A stretch of DNA of 64,000 nucleotides, taken from positions 1-64,000 of the forward strand of contig DWZE01000085.1 of NCBI GenBank assembly GCA_019118325.1. The letters run 5' to 3'. Positions 50,194 to 60,077 of this stretch are shown piece after piece. How positions within the stretch are numbered: the first letter of the stretch is position 1; each line of letters starts with the position of its first letter. Under the pieces are notes generated by a model. The model was not told the DNA's origin. It saw only the letters and a list, made by a program, of their open reading frames with translations, and did no database searches. This DNA is from Candidatus Bacteroides intestinavium. Lineage in GTDB: Bacteria > Bacteroidota > Bacteroidia > Bacteroidales > Bacteroidaceae. Made by a program: the position numbers and the translations under genes.

Positions 50194-51363
50194 ATGGAGA
50201 AATTGCAAGCCTACTTCGATGCTTTGTTGAGGGATACCCCCACTGAACACCACCGTTACATGTTCGACCGCATAGACTGGGAGAACCGTCTGGTGGGATT
50301 GGTAGGGCCGCGCGGCGTAGGAAAAACCACGCTGATGCTGCAACATACCAAAGAACGGCTGGAGCGCAACACGACGCTCTTTGTCAATGCCGACGACCTC
50401 TATTTCTCCAGCCATCACTTGGTAGACCTGGCCGATGACTTTGTCAAGCGGGGAGGGCGCCACCTCATCATTGACGAAATACATAAATACCAAGACTGGG
50501 CACGCGAACTGAAACTGATATACGACTATCATGCGGGACTGCACGTCATCTTCACCGGCTCGTCCATCCTGGACATCCACAAAGGAACTGCCGACCTGAG
50601 CCGCCGCGCCTTGCTCTACCACATGCAGGGACTTTCCTTCCGCGAATACTTGCAGATGTTCCACGGCATCCAACTGCCTGTGCTGACTTTGGACGACATC
50701 CTGCACCACCGGCTGGAGCTGCCGCGCGATTTCCATCCCTATGCTTATTTCCCGGACTACCTGAAGCAAGGTTATTATCCGTTTTCACGGGAACGGCAAT
50801 TCGACATCCGGCTCCAACAGGTAGTGACCAAGACCCTGGAAACAGACATCCCCCAATACGCCGAGATGAGTGTCGCCACCAGCCGCAAACTGAAACGCCT
50901 GCTTACCGTTATCGCCCAGAGCGTGCCCTTCAAACCCAACATGAGCCATATCGCTACCACGATAGGCATCAGCCGGAACAGCCTGGCCGATTATTTCCTC
51001 TACCTGGAAGAGGCCGGTCTCATCGCCCAACTGCGCGACGACACCGGTGGCGTCCGGGGATTGGGCAAGGTGGACAAGGTTTATCTGGACAATCCCAACC
51101 TCGTGTATGCTTTGGCACACCAGACCGCTGATACCGGCAACCTGCGCGAAACATTCTTTTTCAACCAGACCCGTGTCAACTACGATACTATCACCTCTTC
51201 CGTTTCCGACTTCCGGATTGATGACTATACGTTCGAAGTAGGAGGACGAAACAAAAAGCAAAAGCAACTGCAAGGCATTGAGCAGGGATATGTGGTAAAA
51301 GACGACATCGAAAGCGGTTATATGAATGTCATTCCTTTATGGCAGTTCGGACTGAATTATTAA
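50194..51363 (+). CDS. AAA_14/DUF4143 ATPase
   Basis: A 389-residue protein of a common prokaryotic ATPase type. Walker A GPRGVGKTTLML (about 40-51), Walker B LIIDEIHKYQDW, sensor FTGSSILDI, an arginine-rich helix, then a winged-helix (about 240-290, MSHIATTIGISRNSLADYFLYLEEAGLI) and a C-terminal DUF4143 restriction-like domain with DDYTFEVGGRNKKQKQL (Glu and Lys of the nuclease-like core). The physiological role of this class is unclear. It sits alone between adk and obgE behind a palindromic operator-like site, which suggests an acquired gene. Confidence 0.88.
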   Translation: MEKLQAYFDALLRDTPTEHHRYMFDRIDWENRLVGLVGPRGVGKTTLMLQHTKERLERNTTLFVNADDLYFSSHHLVDLADDFVKRGGRHLIIDEIHKYQDWARELKLIYDYHAGLHVIFTGSSILDIHKGTADLSRRALLYHMQGLSFREYLQMFHGIQLPVLTLDDILHHRLELPRDFHPYAYFPDYLKQGYYPFSRERQFDIRLQQVVTKTLETDIPQYAEMSVATSRKLKRLLTVIAQSVPFKPNMSHIATTIGISRNSLADYFLYLEEAGLIAQLRDDTGGVRGLGKVDKVYLDNPNLVYALAHQTADTGNLRETFFFNQTRVNYDTITSSVSDFRIDDYTFEVGGRNKKQKQLQGIEQGYVVKDDIESGYMNVIPLWQFGLNY

Positions 51364-51387
51364 CTACAATTATATAATTAGGAAATC

Positions 51388-52584
51388 ATGCCAGAATCAA
51401 ACTTCGTAGACTACGTGAAGATATACTGCCGCTCGGGCAAGGGCGGACGGGGTTCCACACACATGCACCGTGCCAAGTACATGCCCAAGGGCGGACCCGA
51501 CGGCGGCGACGGCGGACGGGGCGGCAACATCATCCTGCGCGGCAACCGCAACTACTGGACACTCTTGCACCTGAAGTATCAGCGCCACGTCCTTGCCGGA
51601 CATGGCGAAAGCGGCTCGAAGAACCGCAGCTTCGGCAAGGACGGCGAGGACAAGGTGATAGAAGTGCCCTGCGGCACCGTGGCCTATAACGCCGAGACGG
51701 GCGAATACCTGTGCGACGTCACCGAGCACGGACAGGAGGTCATCCTGCTGAAAGGCGGACGGGGCGGACTGGGCAACTGGCACTTCCGTACCGCCACACG
51801 ACAGGCACCGCGCTTTGCCCAGCCGGGCGAGCCGATGCAGGAGATGACCGTCATCCTGGAACTGAAGTTGCTGGCCGACGTGGGCCTGGTGGGCTTCCCC
51901 AACGCGGGCAAATCGACCCTGCTCTCCACCGTGTCGGCCGCCAAGCCGAAGATTGCCAACTATCCCTTCACCACGCTGGAGCCCAACCTGGGCATCGTGT
52001 CCTACCGCGAAGGCAAGTCGTTTGTCATGGCGGACATCCCCGGTATCATCGAGGGAGCCAGCCAGGGCAAAGGCCTGGGCCTGCGCTTCCTGCGCCACAT
52101 CGAGCGCAACTCACTGCTGCTCTTCATGGTGCCTGCCGATGCGGACGACATCGCCAAGGAATACGATATCCTGCTGAACGAACTGAAGACATTTAATCCC
52201 GAGATGCTGGACAAGCAGCGTGTGCTGGCCGTCACCAAGTGCGACATGCTGGACCAGGAACTGATGGACGAAATAGAACCGACGCTGCCCGTCGGTATCC
52301 CGCACGTGTTCATCTCCTCTGTCAGCGGACTGGGCATCGACGTGCTGAAGGACATTCTCTGGACGGAACTGAACAAGGAGAGCAACCGCCTGGAAGGACA
52401 CGTCGAGAGCATCGCCCACCGCCCCAAAGACATGAGCCACCTGGCCGAAGAACTGCGCGAGGAAGGCGCCGATGAAGACCTTAGCGTGGAATATGTGGAC
52501 GAGGACGACATCGAAGACCTGGAAGACTTCGAATACGAAGAGGATTGGGACGAGGAAGAGGAAAACGACAAGGAACAGCAGTGA
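51388..52584 (+). CDS. obgE: Obg GTPase
   Basis: A 398-residue ribosome-associated GTPase. The glycine-rich Obg domain (1-158; [28 protein letters not shown]) is followed by a G domain with [11 protein letters not shown] (about 167), [17 protein letters not shown] and SSVSGLGID, and a strongly acidic C-terminal tail (about 360-398). It helps late 50S assembly and growth control. The stop is two bases before the GNAT-PgeF fusion gene. Confidence 0.96.
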   Translation: MPESNFVDYVKIYCRSGKGGRGSTHMHRAKYMPKGGPDGGDGGRGGNIILRGNRNYWTLLHLKYQRHVLAGHGESGSKNRSFGKDGEDKVIEVPCGTVAYNAETGEYLCDVTEHGQEVILLKGGRGGLGNWHFRTATRQAPRFAQPGEPMQEMTVILELKLLADVGLVGFPNAGKSTLLSTVSAAKPKIANYPFTTLEPNLGIVSYREGKSFVMADIPGIIEGASQGKGLGLRFLRHIERNSLLLFMVPADADDIAKEYDILLNELKTFNPEMLDKQRVLAVTKCDMLDQELMDEIEPTLPVGIPHVFISSVSGLGIDVLKDILWTELNKESNRLEGHVESIAHRPKDMSHLAEELREEGADEDLSVEYVDEDDIEDLEDFEYEEDWDEEEENDKEQQ

Positions 52585-52586
52585 CC

Positions 52587-53882
52587 ATGAAAGTTATCCT
52601 GGAAACCCGCCGGCTTCTGCTCCGCGAACTGAGGCAAGAAGACTTCGACGACGCTTGCCTGCTGCTGCAAGACCCGGAGGTGATGTATGCCTACGAGGGA
52701 CCGTTCAGCCGGGAAGAAGTACAAGCATGGCTGGACAAGCAACTGCGCCGTTACCGGGAGGACGGTTTCGGCCTTTGGGCTCTGGTGGAGAAAAGCAGCG
52801 GTGCCCTCATCGGGCAATGCGGCCTTACACTCCAGGACTACAAGGACAGGCGGGTGCCCGAGATAGGCTATCTGTTGCGCCGGGCCTATTGGCACCGTGG
52901 ATTTGCCATCGAGGCTGCCCGGGCCTGCAAGGAGTATGCGTTTCGGACGCTTGGCTTCCGGGAGGTTTACTCCATCATACGCGACACCAACCTCCCTTCG
53001 CAGCAAGTGGCCCTGCGTAACGGTATGAACCGGGTGGACCGGATGGTGAAGCACTATAAGGGGGTGGACATGCCGCACCTGGTGTTCAAGGTCAGCAGCG
53101 ACACCGGTCTGTTGCGTCACCTGCTCTGTCAACCTGAAGTCTGCGCCTTCAGCACCACACGCCACGGAGGCGTCAGCACCGGTACCTATGCCTCGCTGAA
53201 CTGTACGCCCTACACGGGCGACGACCCTCAAAGCGTCAGCCGCAACCAGGAGATACTGCTTGCTTCCCTGCCTCAGCGCCCCAGGGAGCTTATCATCCCG
53301 TGGCAGACGCACGGCACGCGGGTATTGCCCATAGACGATGCTTTCCTCTCTGCGAACGAGGAACAACGCCACGCCTTGTTGCAAGGCATTGATGCCTTGG
53401 TCACCGACCGGCCCGGCATCTGCCTCTGCATCTCTACCGCAGACTGCATACCTATTTTATTATATGACTGGAAGCACCAAGCCATTGCCGCCGTCCATGC
53501 CGGTTGGCGGGGCACGGTGAACTTCATAGTCGGTCACGCCTTGGAGCAGATGCGCATCCTGTACGGTACGGACGGGGCAGACATCTCGGCCGTCATCGGA
53601 CCGGGCATCTCGCTCGCCGCCTTCGAGGTGGGCGACGAAGTGTACGAGGCCTTCCGGCTTGCCGGCTTTCCCATGGACCGCATCGCCCGCAAACAGGAGA
53701 AGTGGCACATCGACCTGTGGGAGGCCAACCGCCTGCAACTGCTGGACTTCGGCGTGCCGTCCGCTGCCATTGAGACGGCCGGCATCTGTACCTATACGCA
53801 CTGCGATGATTTCTTTTCGGCCCGCCGGCTGGGCATCCGGTCCGGGCGGATGCTGACGGGAATCATGCTGAACTATGTTTAA
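52587..53882 (+). CDS. pgeF: GNAT acetyltransferase fused to PgeF-type polyphenol oxidase
   Basis: 431 residues from ATG 52587, two bases after obgE. Residues 1-170 form a GNAT domain of the RimJ type (LETRRLLLRELRQEDFDDA, IGQCGLTL, EIGYLLRRAYWHRGFAIEAA, VALRNGMNRVDR). Residues about 172-431 form a complete YfiH/PgeF domain with zinc ligands His193 (TTRHGGVS), Cys287 (STADCIPI) and His304 (AVHAGWRG). PgeF removes wrongly incorporated L-Ser from peptidoglycan precursors. Both halves are usually separate proteins; here there is no stop or start between them, with PHLVFKVSSDTGLL at the joint. A natural fusion or a sequencing change at the junction are the two readings. Confidence 0.88.
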   Translation: MKVILETRRLLLRELRQEDFDDACLLLQDPEVMYAYEGPFSREEVQAWLDKQLRRYREDGFGLWALVEKSSGALIGQCGLTLQDYKDRRVPEIGYLLRRAYWHRGFAIEAARACKEYAFRTLGFREVYSIIRDTNLPSQQVALRNGMNRVDRMVKHYKGVDMPHLVFKVSSDTGLLRHLLCQPEVCAFSTTRHGGVSTGTYASLNCTPYTGDDPQSVSRNQEILLASLPQRPRELIIPWQTHGTRVLPIDDAFLSANEEQRHALLQGIDALVTDRPGICLCISTADCIPILLYDWKHQAIAAVHAGWRGTVNFIVGHALEQMRILYGTDGADISAVIGPGISLAAFEVGDEVYEAFRLAGFPMDRIARKQEKWHIDLWEANRLQLLDFGVPSAAIETAGICTYTHCDDFFSARRLGIRSGRMLTGIMLNYV

Positions 53883-53900
53883 CCCAGATATTCCATAAAT

Positions 53901-54569
53901 ATGTTTCATCTTACCCTTTCCCCCGAACTCAAGTCGCGCTGTCCCGAATACCGCGGTGCGGCTGTCCTGGCCAACGTCACCAACACACTTTATTCCGAAG
54001 GACTCTGGCAGGAGATAGACGCTTTCACCCAAACCTTGCGCGCCTCGGAAACAGCCGACAGCATCAAGCAGCAACCCGCCATAGCCGCTACACGCGAAGC
54101 CTACCGTCGCCTGGGCAAAGACCCAAGCCGCTATCGTCCCTCGGCTGAAGCCCTGCGGCGCAGGCTGTTGCGCGGATTGGAACTATACAGAATTGATTCG
54201 TTGGTGGACCTGATAAACCTTGTCTCGCTACGCACCGGTTATAGTATCGGCGGTTTCGATGCAGACAAGATTCAGGGCACGGACCTTTGCCTGGGCGTAG
54301 GCCGGGCGGGCGAACCGTTTGAAGGCATCGGGCGTGGCATGCTCAATATTGAGGGACTGCCGGTGTTCCGCGATGCTGTGGGAGGTATTGGCACGCCCAC
54401 CAGCGATAACGAGCGTACCAAGATGGACGTCGGCACACGGCGTATACTGGCCATTATCAATGGATATGACGGGGATGAACAGCGGTTGAACGAGGCGGCT
54501 GGGATGACGCAGGAGTTGCTAAGGAAGTATGCGGAATCGGACGGGGGAAAGGTGCTGCTATTCGGATAA
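53901..54569 (+). CDS. B3/B4 domain protein
   Basis: A 222-residue protein matching the B3/B4 domain of phenylalanyl-tRNA synthetase beta as a free-standing unit: YRGAAVLANVTNT, EAYRRLGKDPSRYRPSAEALRRR, DLINLVSLRTGYSIGGFDADKI, and DAVGGIGTPTSDNERTKM near the end. It may edit mischarged tRNA, but the role of the free form is not established. It lies 19 bases after the fusion gene and ends against the convergent toxin gene. Confidence 0.88.
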   Translation: MFHLTLSPELKSRCPEYRGAAVLANVTNTLYSEGLWQEIDAFTQTLRASETADSIKQQPAIAATREAYRRLGKDPSRYRPSAEALRRRLLRGLELYRIDSLVDLINLVSLRTGYSIGGFDADKIQGTDLCLGVGRAGEPFEGIGRGMLNIEGLPVFRDAVGGIGTPTSDNERTKMDVGTRRILAIINGYDGDEQRLNEAAGMTQELLRKYAESDGGKVLLFG

Positions 54570-54914
54570 CTATGCTTCTATACCGTTGCGACGCAGGATC
54601 TCCAGCAATTCGGCATCGCTGATGTTGTCACGCTCCGACTTGTCATAGATAGTAATCAGTTTGACTTCAGTGTCTGCTTGGGCAAAAATAACGGTATAGG
54701 TAATCACTCGGGCCCCGCCGCTTTTCCCCTTCCCTTTAGAGGTGATTGCCAAACGGACCTTGCGCAAACGATGGCCTAACTCTGTGCCAAGAAAAGGATT
54801 CTGGTGTAAATCCTCAAGCAATTGGGCGTAGTCCTGTTTCATGGAGCGATAGCGTTTGGATAATTTCTTAAGCGCTCTCGCAAAATCCGGAGTATAAGTA
54901 ATCTTACAGTTCAT
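54570..54914 (-). CDS. RelE/ParE-family toxin
   Basis: A 114-residue toxin of the RelE/ParE superfamily: ITYTPDFARALKKLSKRYRS at the N-terminus, LGTELGHRLRKVRLAI and SGGARVITYTVIF in the core strands, and a C-terminal LITIYDKSERDNIS. It is expected to act as a ribosome-dependent mRNase or gyrase inhibitor; which of the two cannot be told. Its start overlaps the antitoxin by 11 bases, and its stop abuts the stop of the B3/B4 gene. Confidence 0.85.
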   Translation of the reverse strand: MNCKITYTPDFARALKKLSKRYRSMKQDYAQLLEDLHQNPFLGTELGHRLRKVRLAITSKGKGKSGGARVITYTVIFAQADTEVKLITIYDKSERDNISDAELLEILRRNGIEA

Positions 54915-55197
54915 TGAGCAACTCTTCCGCTGGCTTAAACTCCAGTTTCCCTTCCAAGTTCAACTTTAACTCTTTACATGCCTGGTCGAAGTTGGTCAAG
55001 ATTTCCTCCTTGGTCATGTAGGGTTCCGCTTCTTCAGAGGCCACGGCAGAGGCTGGCTGGGACGCGGCATACTCGTGCTTCTTGCGCTCTTCGCAGCGCA
55101 AGAAGTTCTTCAGTTTCTTCAGGATATGGACGTCGCTGACATTGAGCACGTCGCGGATTACTTCGTTTTGCAAGGATTCCAACGTCGTGGTAGTCAT
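54904..55197 (-). CDS. Antitoxin of the 54.6-kb RelE/ParE module
   Basis: A 97-residue protein encoded directly upstream of the toxin with an 11-base overlap, as in type II modules. The N-terminal half (TLESLQNEVIRDVLNVSDVHILKKLKNFL) is a helical dimerisation or DNA-binding region; the C-terminal half (MTKEEILTNFDQACKELKLNLEGKLEFKPAEELLNEL) is acidic and would wrap the toxin. The same C-terminal style is common in Bacteroidales antitoxins. The promoter box is at 55245-55252. Confidence 0.8.
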   Translation of the reverse strand: MTTTTLESLQNEVIRDVLNVSDVHILKKLKNFLRCEERKKHEYAASQPASAVASEEAEPYMTKEEILTNFDQACKELKLNLEGKLEFKPAEELLNEL

Positions 55198-55244
55198 AGG
55201 GCAAGATGCTTAGAGATTGTTTGTATTCCTATGTTTAGTGTTTG

Positions 55245-55252
55245 CAAAGATA
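55245..55252 (-). promoter_or_regulatory. -7 promoter box (TATCTTTG) of the 54.6-kb toxin module
   Basis: A minus-strand TAnnTTTG match 48 bases before 55197. Confidence 0.55.
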
Positions 55253-55328
55253 GGATAAGCAATTCTTTTCTCCAAACCTCTGCATAAAAAAACGGGAGGC
55301 CTCCGCACAAACTTTGCGAACCTTTCAC

Positions 55329-55336
55329 TACCTTTG
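55329..55336 (+). promoter_or_regulatory. -7 promoter box (TACCTTTG) of phoH-purC
   Basis: A TAnnTTTG match 29 bases before the phoH start, divergent from the toxin module promoter. Confidence 0.55.
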
Positions 55337-55364
55337 CGGAAAATAGCACAGAAAAACAAACTGA

Positions 55365-56372
55365 ATGATAGAAAAACTGATTGTACTCGAAGATATAGAC
55401 CCCGTCATCTTCTATGGCGTGAACAATGCCAACATGCAACTTATCAAGGCCCTCTACCCCAAACTGCGCATCGTGGCGCGGGGCAATGTCATCAAGGTGC
55501 TGGGCGATGAGGAAGAGATGTGCGCCTTCGAGGAGAACATCCTCAAGCTGGAGAAATACTGTGCCGAATACAACCAGCTGAAAGAAGAAACCATCATCGA
55601 CATCATCAAGGGCAACGCCCCGCAGGCGGAGAAGAGCGGCAACGTCATCGTCTTCAGCGTCACGGGTAAGCCCATCATCCCGCGTAGCGAGAACCAGCAA
55701 CGCCTGGTGGATGCCTTCCGCGAGCACGACATGGTGTTCGCCATCGGCCCGGCGGGCTCGGGCAAGACGTACACCGCCATCGCCCTGGCCGTGCGGGCAC
55801 TGAAGAACAAGGAAATCAAGAAGATTATCCTGAGCCGCCCCGCCGTGGAGGCAGGCGAGAAACTGGGCTTCCTGCCGGGCGACATGAAGGAGAAGATTGA
55901 CCCGTATCTGCAACCCCTCTACGATGCCTTGCAGGACATGATTCCCGCCGCCAAGTTGCAGGAATACATGGACCAGAACGTCATCCAGATAGCTCCCCTG
56001 GCCTTCATGCGCGGACGGACGCTGAACGACGCGGTGGTCATCCTGGACGAAGCGCAGAACACGACCTCTGCCCAAATCAAGATGTTCCTCACCCGCATGG
56101 GCATGAACACGAAGATGATCGTGACGGGCGACATGACGCAGATTGACCTGCCTTCGTCGCAGGTGTCCGGCCTGGTGCAGGCGCTCCGCATCCTGAAGGG
56201 TGTGAAGGGCATTGCCTTCATCGAACTGAACCAGAAGGACATCGTGCGACATAAATTAGTCACCCGCATCGTCGAAGCCTACGACAAGTACGAGAAGGAG
56301 CAGAAGGCAGAACGGGAGCGCAAGAAAGAAGAAACCATAGCTAAAACAACAAGATATGAAAGCATTAACTAA
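55365..56372 (+). CDS. phoH: PhoH family ATPase
   Basis: A 335-residue protein with an N-terminal KH-like region (about 1-90) and a PhoH P-loop domain: Walker [40 protein letters not shown], Walker [15 protein letters not shown], and sensor [11 protein letters not shown]. It is probably an RNA-linked ATPase of the YbeZ type that works with YbeY in ribosome biology. It overlaps purC by 17 bases in another frame, a tight translational link seen elsewhere in Bacteroides. Confidence 0.93.
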   Translation: MIEKLIVLEDIDPVIFYGVNNANMQLIKALYPKLRIVARGNVIKVLGDEEEMCAFEENILKLEKYCAEYNQLKEETIIDIIKGNAPQAEKSGNVIVFSVTGKPIIPRSENQQRLVDAFREHDMVFAIGPAGSGKTYTAIALAVRALKNKEIKKIILSRPAVEAGEKLGFLPGDMKEKIDPYLQPLYDALQDMIPAAKLQEYMDQNVIQIAPLAFMRGRTLNDAVVILDEAQNTTSAQIKMFLTRMGMNTKMIVTGDMTQIDLPSSQVSGLVQALRILKGVKGIAFIELNQKDIVRHKLVTRIVEAYDKYEKEQKAERERKKEETIAKTTRYESIN

Positions 56373-57300
56373 AACAGACTACAACTTCCCCGGTCAGCAA
56401 TCAGTTTACCACGGGAAAGTACGCGACGTGTACAACATCAACGGTGAGAAACTGGTCATGGTGGCTACGGACCGCATCTCGGCCTTCGACGTCATCCTGC
56501 CCAAAGGAATCCCCTACAAGGGACAGATACTGAACCAGATAGCCGCCAAGTTCCTCGACGCCACGACGGACATCTGCCCCAACTGGAAGCTGGCCACGCC
56601 CGACCCGATGGTGACCGTGGGCGTGTTCTGCGAGGGCTTCCCCCTGGAGATGATTGTGCGCGGCTATCTCTGCGGCTCGGCATGGCGGGCGTATAAGAGC
56701 GGCGTGCGCGAAATCTGCGGCGTGCGTCTGCCGGAGGGCATGAAGGAGAACCAGAAATTCCCCACCCCCATCATCACCCCGACCACGAAGGCCGAGATTG
56801 GCGAGCACGATGCCGACATCTCCAAGGAGGAAATCCTGGCGCGCGGCCTCTGCACGCCCGAGGAATACGCCGTGCTGGAGGACTACACCCTGCGCCTCTT
56901 CGAGCGCGGAACGCAGATAGCCGCCGAGCGCGGGCTCATCCTGGTGGACACGAAGTATGAGTTCGGCAAACACGAGGGCAAGATTTACCTCATGGACGAG
57001 ATACACACGCCCGACTCCAGCCGCTACTTCTACAGCGAAGGCTACGAGGAGCGTTTCGCCCAGGGCGAGCCGCAACGCCAGCTCTCGAAGGAGTTCGTGC
57101 GCGAATGGCTGATGGACAACGGCTTCCAAGGCAAGGAGGGACAGCAGGTGCCCGAGATGACGGACGACATCGTGCGCGGCATCAGCGACCGCTACGTCGA
57201 GCTCTACGAGCACATCACCGGCGAGAAGTTCGTGCCGCAGGACACGGAGGACATCGCCACGCGCATCGAGCGGAATGTAACGAATTATCTCCATCGGTAA
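56356..57300 (+). CDS. purC: SAICAR synthase
   Basis: A 314-residue enzyme joining CAIR with aspartate in purine synthesis. The long form is recognised from [75 protein letters not shown] and the closing [11 protein letters not shown]. Its start lies inside the phoH coding region. After the stop comes array F. Confidence 0.96.
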   Translation: MKALTKTDYNFPGQQSVYHGKVRDVYNINGEKLVMVATDRISAFDVILPKGIPYKGQILNQIAAKFLDATTDICPNWKLATPDPMVTVGVFCEGFPLEMIVRGYLCGSAWRAYKSGVREICGVRLPEGMKENQKFPTPIITPTTKAEIGEHDADISKEEILARGLCTPEEYAVLEDYTLRLFERGTQIAAERGLILVDTKYEFGKHEGKIYLMDEIHTPDSSRYFYSEGYEERFAQGEPQRQLSKEFVREWLMDNGFQGKEGQQVPEMTDDIVRGISDRYVELYEHITGEKFVPQDTEDIATRIERNVTNYLHR

Positions 57301-57314
57301 GTCCCGGTTGAACC

Positions 57315-57424
57315 CCACGCGCGGGCTACTGTAAACACCCACGCGTGGGGTACAAAGACACCCCACGCGTGGGGTATGATGGTACCCCACGCGTGACCCC
57401 TGATGATACCCCACGCGTGGGGTC
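57315..57424. repeat. 24-bp tandem array F, ACGCGT palindrome type
   Basis: Five units start at 57315, 57339, 57363, 57387 and 57411, each exactly 24 bp apart and each carrying CCACGCGTGGGG or a variant, a palindrome on ACGCGT. The spacers differ (TACAAAGACA, TATGATGGTA). The array fills the gap between purC and ubiE. It has the same design as the 22-bp arrays with another core and period. Confidence 0.88.
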
Positions 57425-57523
57425 TAAAACCCGCTCAGAAGCACTTCTGGAGGGGTTTGGAGGGAGACATCGGAGGCTTGTGCCTCGAATGCCGGAATTT
57501 ATGATTTGTAAACAAATATTGTT

Positions 57524-58258
57524 ATGGAATATCCTCAAGAGAAAGTCAAGCCCTACGGACAGGAGGGCAAGAAGGTGGAGCAGGTGGAGCGCATGTTCGA
57601 CCACATTGCCCCCGCCTACGACCGCCTGAACCGCCTCATGTCGCTGGGCATCGACCGTTCGTGGCGGCGCACGGCGCTGAAGTGGCTGCGCCCCCACCGG
57701 CCCGCCCTGGTGCTGGACGTGGCCACAGGCACGGGCGACTTTGCCATACAGGCCTGCCGGATGCTGCCCTCCGCCTCGCTTACGGGCGTCGACCTGTCCG
57801 AAGGCATGATGCAGGTGGGGCGCCGGAAGGTGGAGCAGGCGGGTCTGGCCGCCCGTATCGACTTCCAACGGGAGGACTGCGAGGCGTTGACGTTCAGCGA
57901 CGCCTCGTTCGACGCCGTCACCGTGGCCTTCGGCATCCGCAACTTCGAGCACCTGGACCGCGGCCTGCGCGAGATGTGCCGCGTGTTGCGCCCCGGCGGT
58001 CACCTGGTCATCCTCGAACTCTCCACGCCCGACCGCCCGCCCATGAAGCAACTCTACCGGATTTACTCACGGCTCATCCCGCTGATGGGCCGCCTCGTGT
58101 CGCACGACCGCAGCGCCTACACCTACCTGCCGCAGAGCATCCGCGCCTTCCCGCAAGGCGAAGTGATGAGCGAGAGCATCCGTCGCGCGGGCTTTTCGGA
58201 CGTACGGTTCCGGCGGCTGACGTTCGGGGTCTGCACACTGTATATGGCAACGAAATAA
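57524..58258 (+). CDS. ubiE: Demethylmenaquinone methyltransferase
   Basis: A 244-residue class I methyltransferase of the UbiE/MenG family: [27 protein letters not shown] at the start, SAM motif [37 protein letters not shown] and the closing [22 protein letters not shown]. It makes menaquinone in the cytoplasm for anaerobic respiration. It probably shares the phoH-purC transcript through array F; no separate promoter box was found. Confidence 0.95.
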   Translation: MEYPQEKVKPYGQEGKKVEQVERMFDHIAPAYDRLNRLMSLGIDRSWRRTALKWLRPHRPALVLDVATGTGDFAIQACRMLPSASLTGVDLSEGMMQVGRRKVEQAGLAARIDFQREDCEALTFSDASFDAVTVAFGIRNFEHLDRGLREMCRVLRPGGHLVILELSTPDRPPMKQLYRIYSRLIPLMGRLVSHDRSAYTYLPQSIRAFPQGEVMSESIRRAGFSDVRFRRLTFGVCTLYMATK

Positions 58259-58296
58259 CCCTAAGAATCATACCTTTAACTTTCATCATACACACT

Positions 58297-59043
58297 ATGG
58301 ACAAATACGGTTTAATCGGCTATCCGCTGAAACACTCGTTCTCCATTACTTACTTCAACGAGAAGTTCCAGTCGGAAAACATCGACGCAGAGTATGTCAA
58401 CTTCGAAATCCCCAGCATCGAGGATTTCCCCGAGATAGTGACGGAAAACATCAACCTCTGCGGACTCAACGTCACCATCCCCTACAAGGAACAGGTCATC
58501 CCCTACCTGGACGAACTCGACCCGGACACGGCCAAGATAGGCGCCGTGAACGTCATCAAAATCATCCGCCAGGGCAAGGCCAAGGTGAAGCTCGTGGGCT
58601 ACAATTCGGACATCATCGGCTTCACGCAGTCCATTGAACCCCTGCTGCAACCCCATCACCGCAAGGCCCTGCTGCTGGGCACGGGCGGCGCCTCGAAAGC
58701 CGTCTACCACGGCCTGGCAAACCTGGGCATAGAGAGCACCTATGTCTCGCGCAGCAAGCGGGACAGCGAAACATTGACCTATGCCGACCTGACGCCCGAA
58801 GTGATGGCCGAGCACACGGTCATCGTCAACTGCACGCCCGTAGGCATGTATCCCAAAGTAGACTTCTGCCCGGACATCCCCTACGAACTGCTGACGCCCC
58901 AGCATCTGCTCTACGACCTGCTGTACAATCCCGACGAAACCCTCTTCATGAAGAAGGGCCGTGCCCAGGGCGCCACCGTGAAGAACGGGCTGGAGATGCT
59001 GCTGCTGCAGGCGTTTGCCGCTTGGGAGATTTGGCAACGCTGA
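58297..59043 (+). CDS. aroE: Shikimate dehydrogenase
   Basis: 248 residues from ATG 58297; the open frame upstream is out-of-frame ubiE sequence. Substrate motif GYPLKHSFSITYFNEKF, catalytic lysine region NVTIPYKEQVIPYLDEL, NADP-binding LLLGTGGASKAVYHGL and C-terminal GLEMLLLQAFAAWEIW. It reduces 3-dehydroshikimate in aromatic amino-acid synthesis. The order phoH, purC, ubiE, aroE is common in Bacteroides. Confidence 0.95.
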   Translation: MDKYGLIGYPLKHSFSITYFNEKFQSENIDAEYVNFEIPSIEDFPEIVTENINLCGLNVTIPYKEQVIPYLDELDPDTAKIGAVNVIKIIRQGKAKVKLVGYNSDIIGFTQSIEPLLQPHHRKALLLGTGGASKAVYHGLANLGIESTYVSRSKRDSETLTYADLTPEVMAEHTVIVNCTPVGMYPKVDFCPDIPYELLTPQHLLYDLLYNPDETLFMKKGRAQGATVKNGLEMLLLQAFAAWEIWQR

Positions 59044-59059
59044 CCACACAGAGACAGGT

Positions 59060-60028
59060 ATGAAACACAAAAGACTCCTTGTCGGCATCCTCGCCGGGGT
59101 GCTGATACTCCTTCTTGTGCTGCTCGCCGCAGGCTACTTCATGGTTGACTACGCCCTGAAGCCCGACGAACTGGCTACCCGCAGCCGCAACATCAACGGC
59201 TCGTGGGAGCAGATGCGTCACGACTATCCCGAACTCGGCCCGTGGCTGGACAGCCTGCGTACGGTCAATGCCCTGAAAGAGACCTATATAGAAAATGAAC
59301 GGGGCGAACGCCTCCACGCCTTCTACGTTCCTGCCGCACGCCCCACGCGGCGCACCGCCCTCATCATCCACGGCTATACCGACAATGCCATCCGCATGAT
59401 GCCCATCGGCTACTTGTACAGCCGCCAACTGGGCTACAACATCCTGTTGCCCGACCTCCACGCCCACGGTCTGAGCGAGGGAGATGCCGTCCAGATGGGA
59501 TGGCTCGACCGGCTGGACATACAGCGCTGGGCCAATGAGGCGCGTCAACTCTTTGGCGACAGCCTACGAACCGTGGTACACGGCATCTCGATGGGTGCGG
59601 CCACTACAATGATGTTCAGCGGAGACGTGGAGCTGATGAACGTCCAGCCTCCCCAATGCTTCGTGGAAGACTGCGGCTATACCTCCGTGTGGGATGAGTT
59701 CAAGGGGGAACTGAAGAACCGGTTCGGCCTGCCCGCCTTCCCTTTGCTCGATATCGCTTCCCTGTTCTGCCAATGGAGATACGGTTGGAATTTCCGTGAG
59801 GCATCCGCCGTGGAGCAGGTCAGGCAATGCACCCTGCCCATGCTCTTCATCCACGGCGATGCCGACACCTTTGTACCCACGTGGATGGTGCATCCGCTCT
59901 ACGAGGCCAAACCCGGACCAAAAGAACTGTGGCTGGTGCCCGGAGCCGAACACGCCGTGTCCTATAAGGAGAATAAAGAGGAATATACGCGGCGAATAAA
60001 GAATTTTGTGGACAGATATATTCAATAA
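59060..60028 (+). CDS. Membrane-anchored alpha/beta hydrolase
   Basis: 322 residues from ATG 59060 (MKHKRLLVGILAGVLILLLV), with an N-terminal signal anchor (about 8-28). The hydrolase core shows TALIIHGYTDNAIRM (oxyanion region), the nucleophile elbow GISMGAATTMMFSG with its serine, DADTFVPTWM (acid) and PGAEHAVSY (histidine). Proteins of this type are outward-facing esterases or peptidases of unknown substrate. It lies 16 bases after aroE. Confidence 0.9.
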   Translation: MKHKRLLVGILAGVLILLLVLLAAGYFMVDYALKPDELATRSRNINGSWEQMRHDYPELGPWLDSLRTVNALKETYIENERGERLHAFYVPAARPTRRTALIIHGYTDNAIRMMPIGYLYSRQLGYNILLPDLHAHGLSEGDAVQMGWLDRLDIQRWANEARQLFGDSLRTVVHGISMGAATTMMFSGDVELMNVQPPQCFVEDCGYTSVWDEFKGELKNRFGLPAFPLLDIASLFCQWRYGWNFREASAVEQVRQCTLPMLFIHGDADTFVPTWMVHPLYEAKPGPKELWLVPGAEHAVSYKENKEEYTRRIKNFVDRYIQ

Positions 60029-60077
60029 CTCCCGCAAAAGCCGTATCTTAGCCGCCGAAACATCAAGAAGAGACTGC

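Noticed and set aside
57661-59043. A 460-codon frame that looks like a ubiE-aroE fusion
   Set aside because: The first 212 codons are out-of-frame ubiE sequence without a domain; the true aroE start is at 58297.
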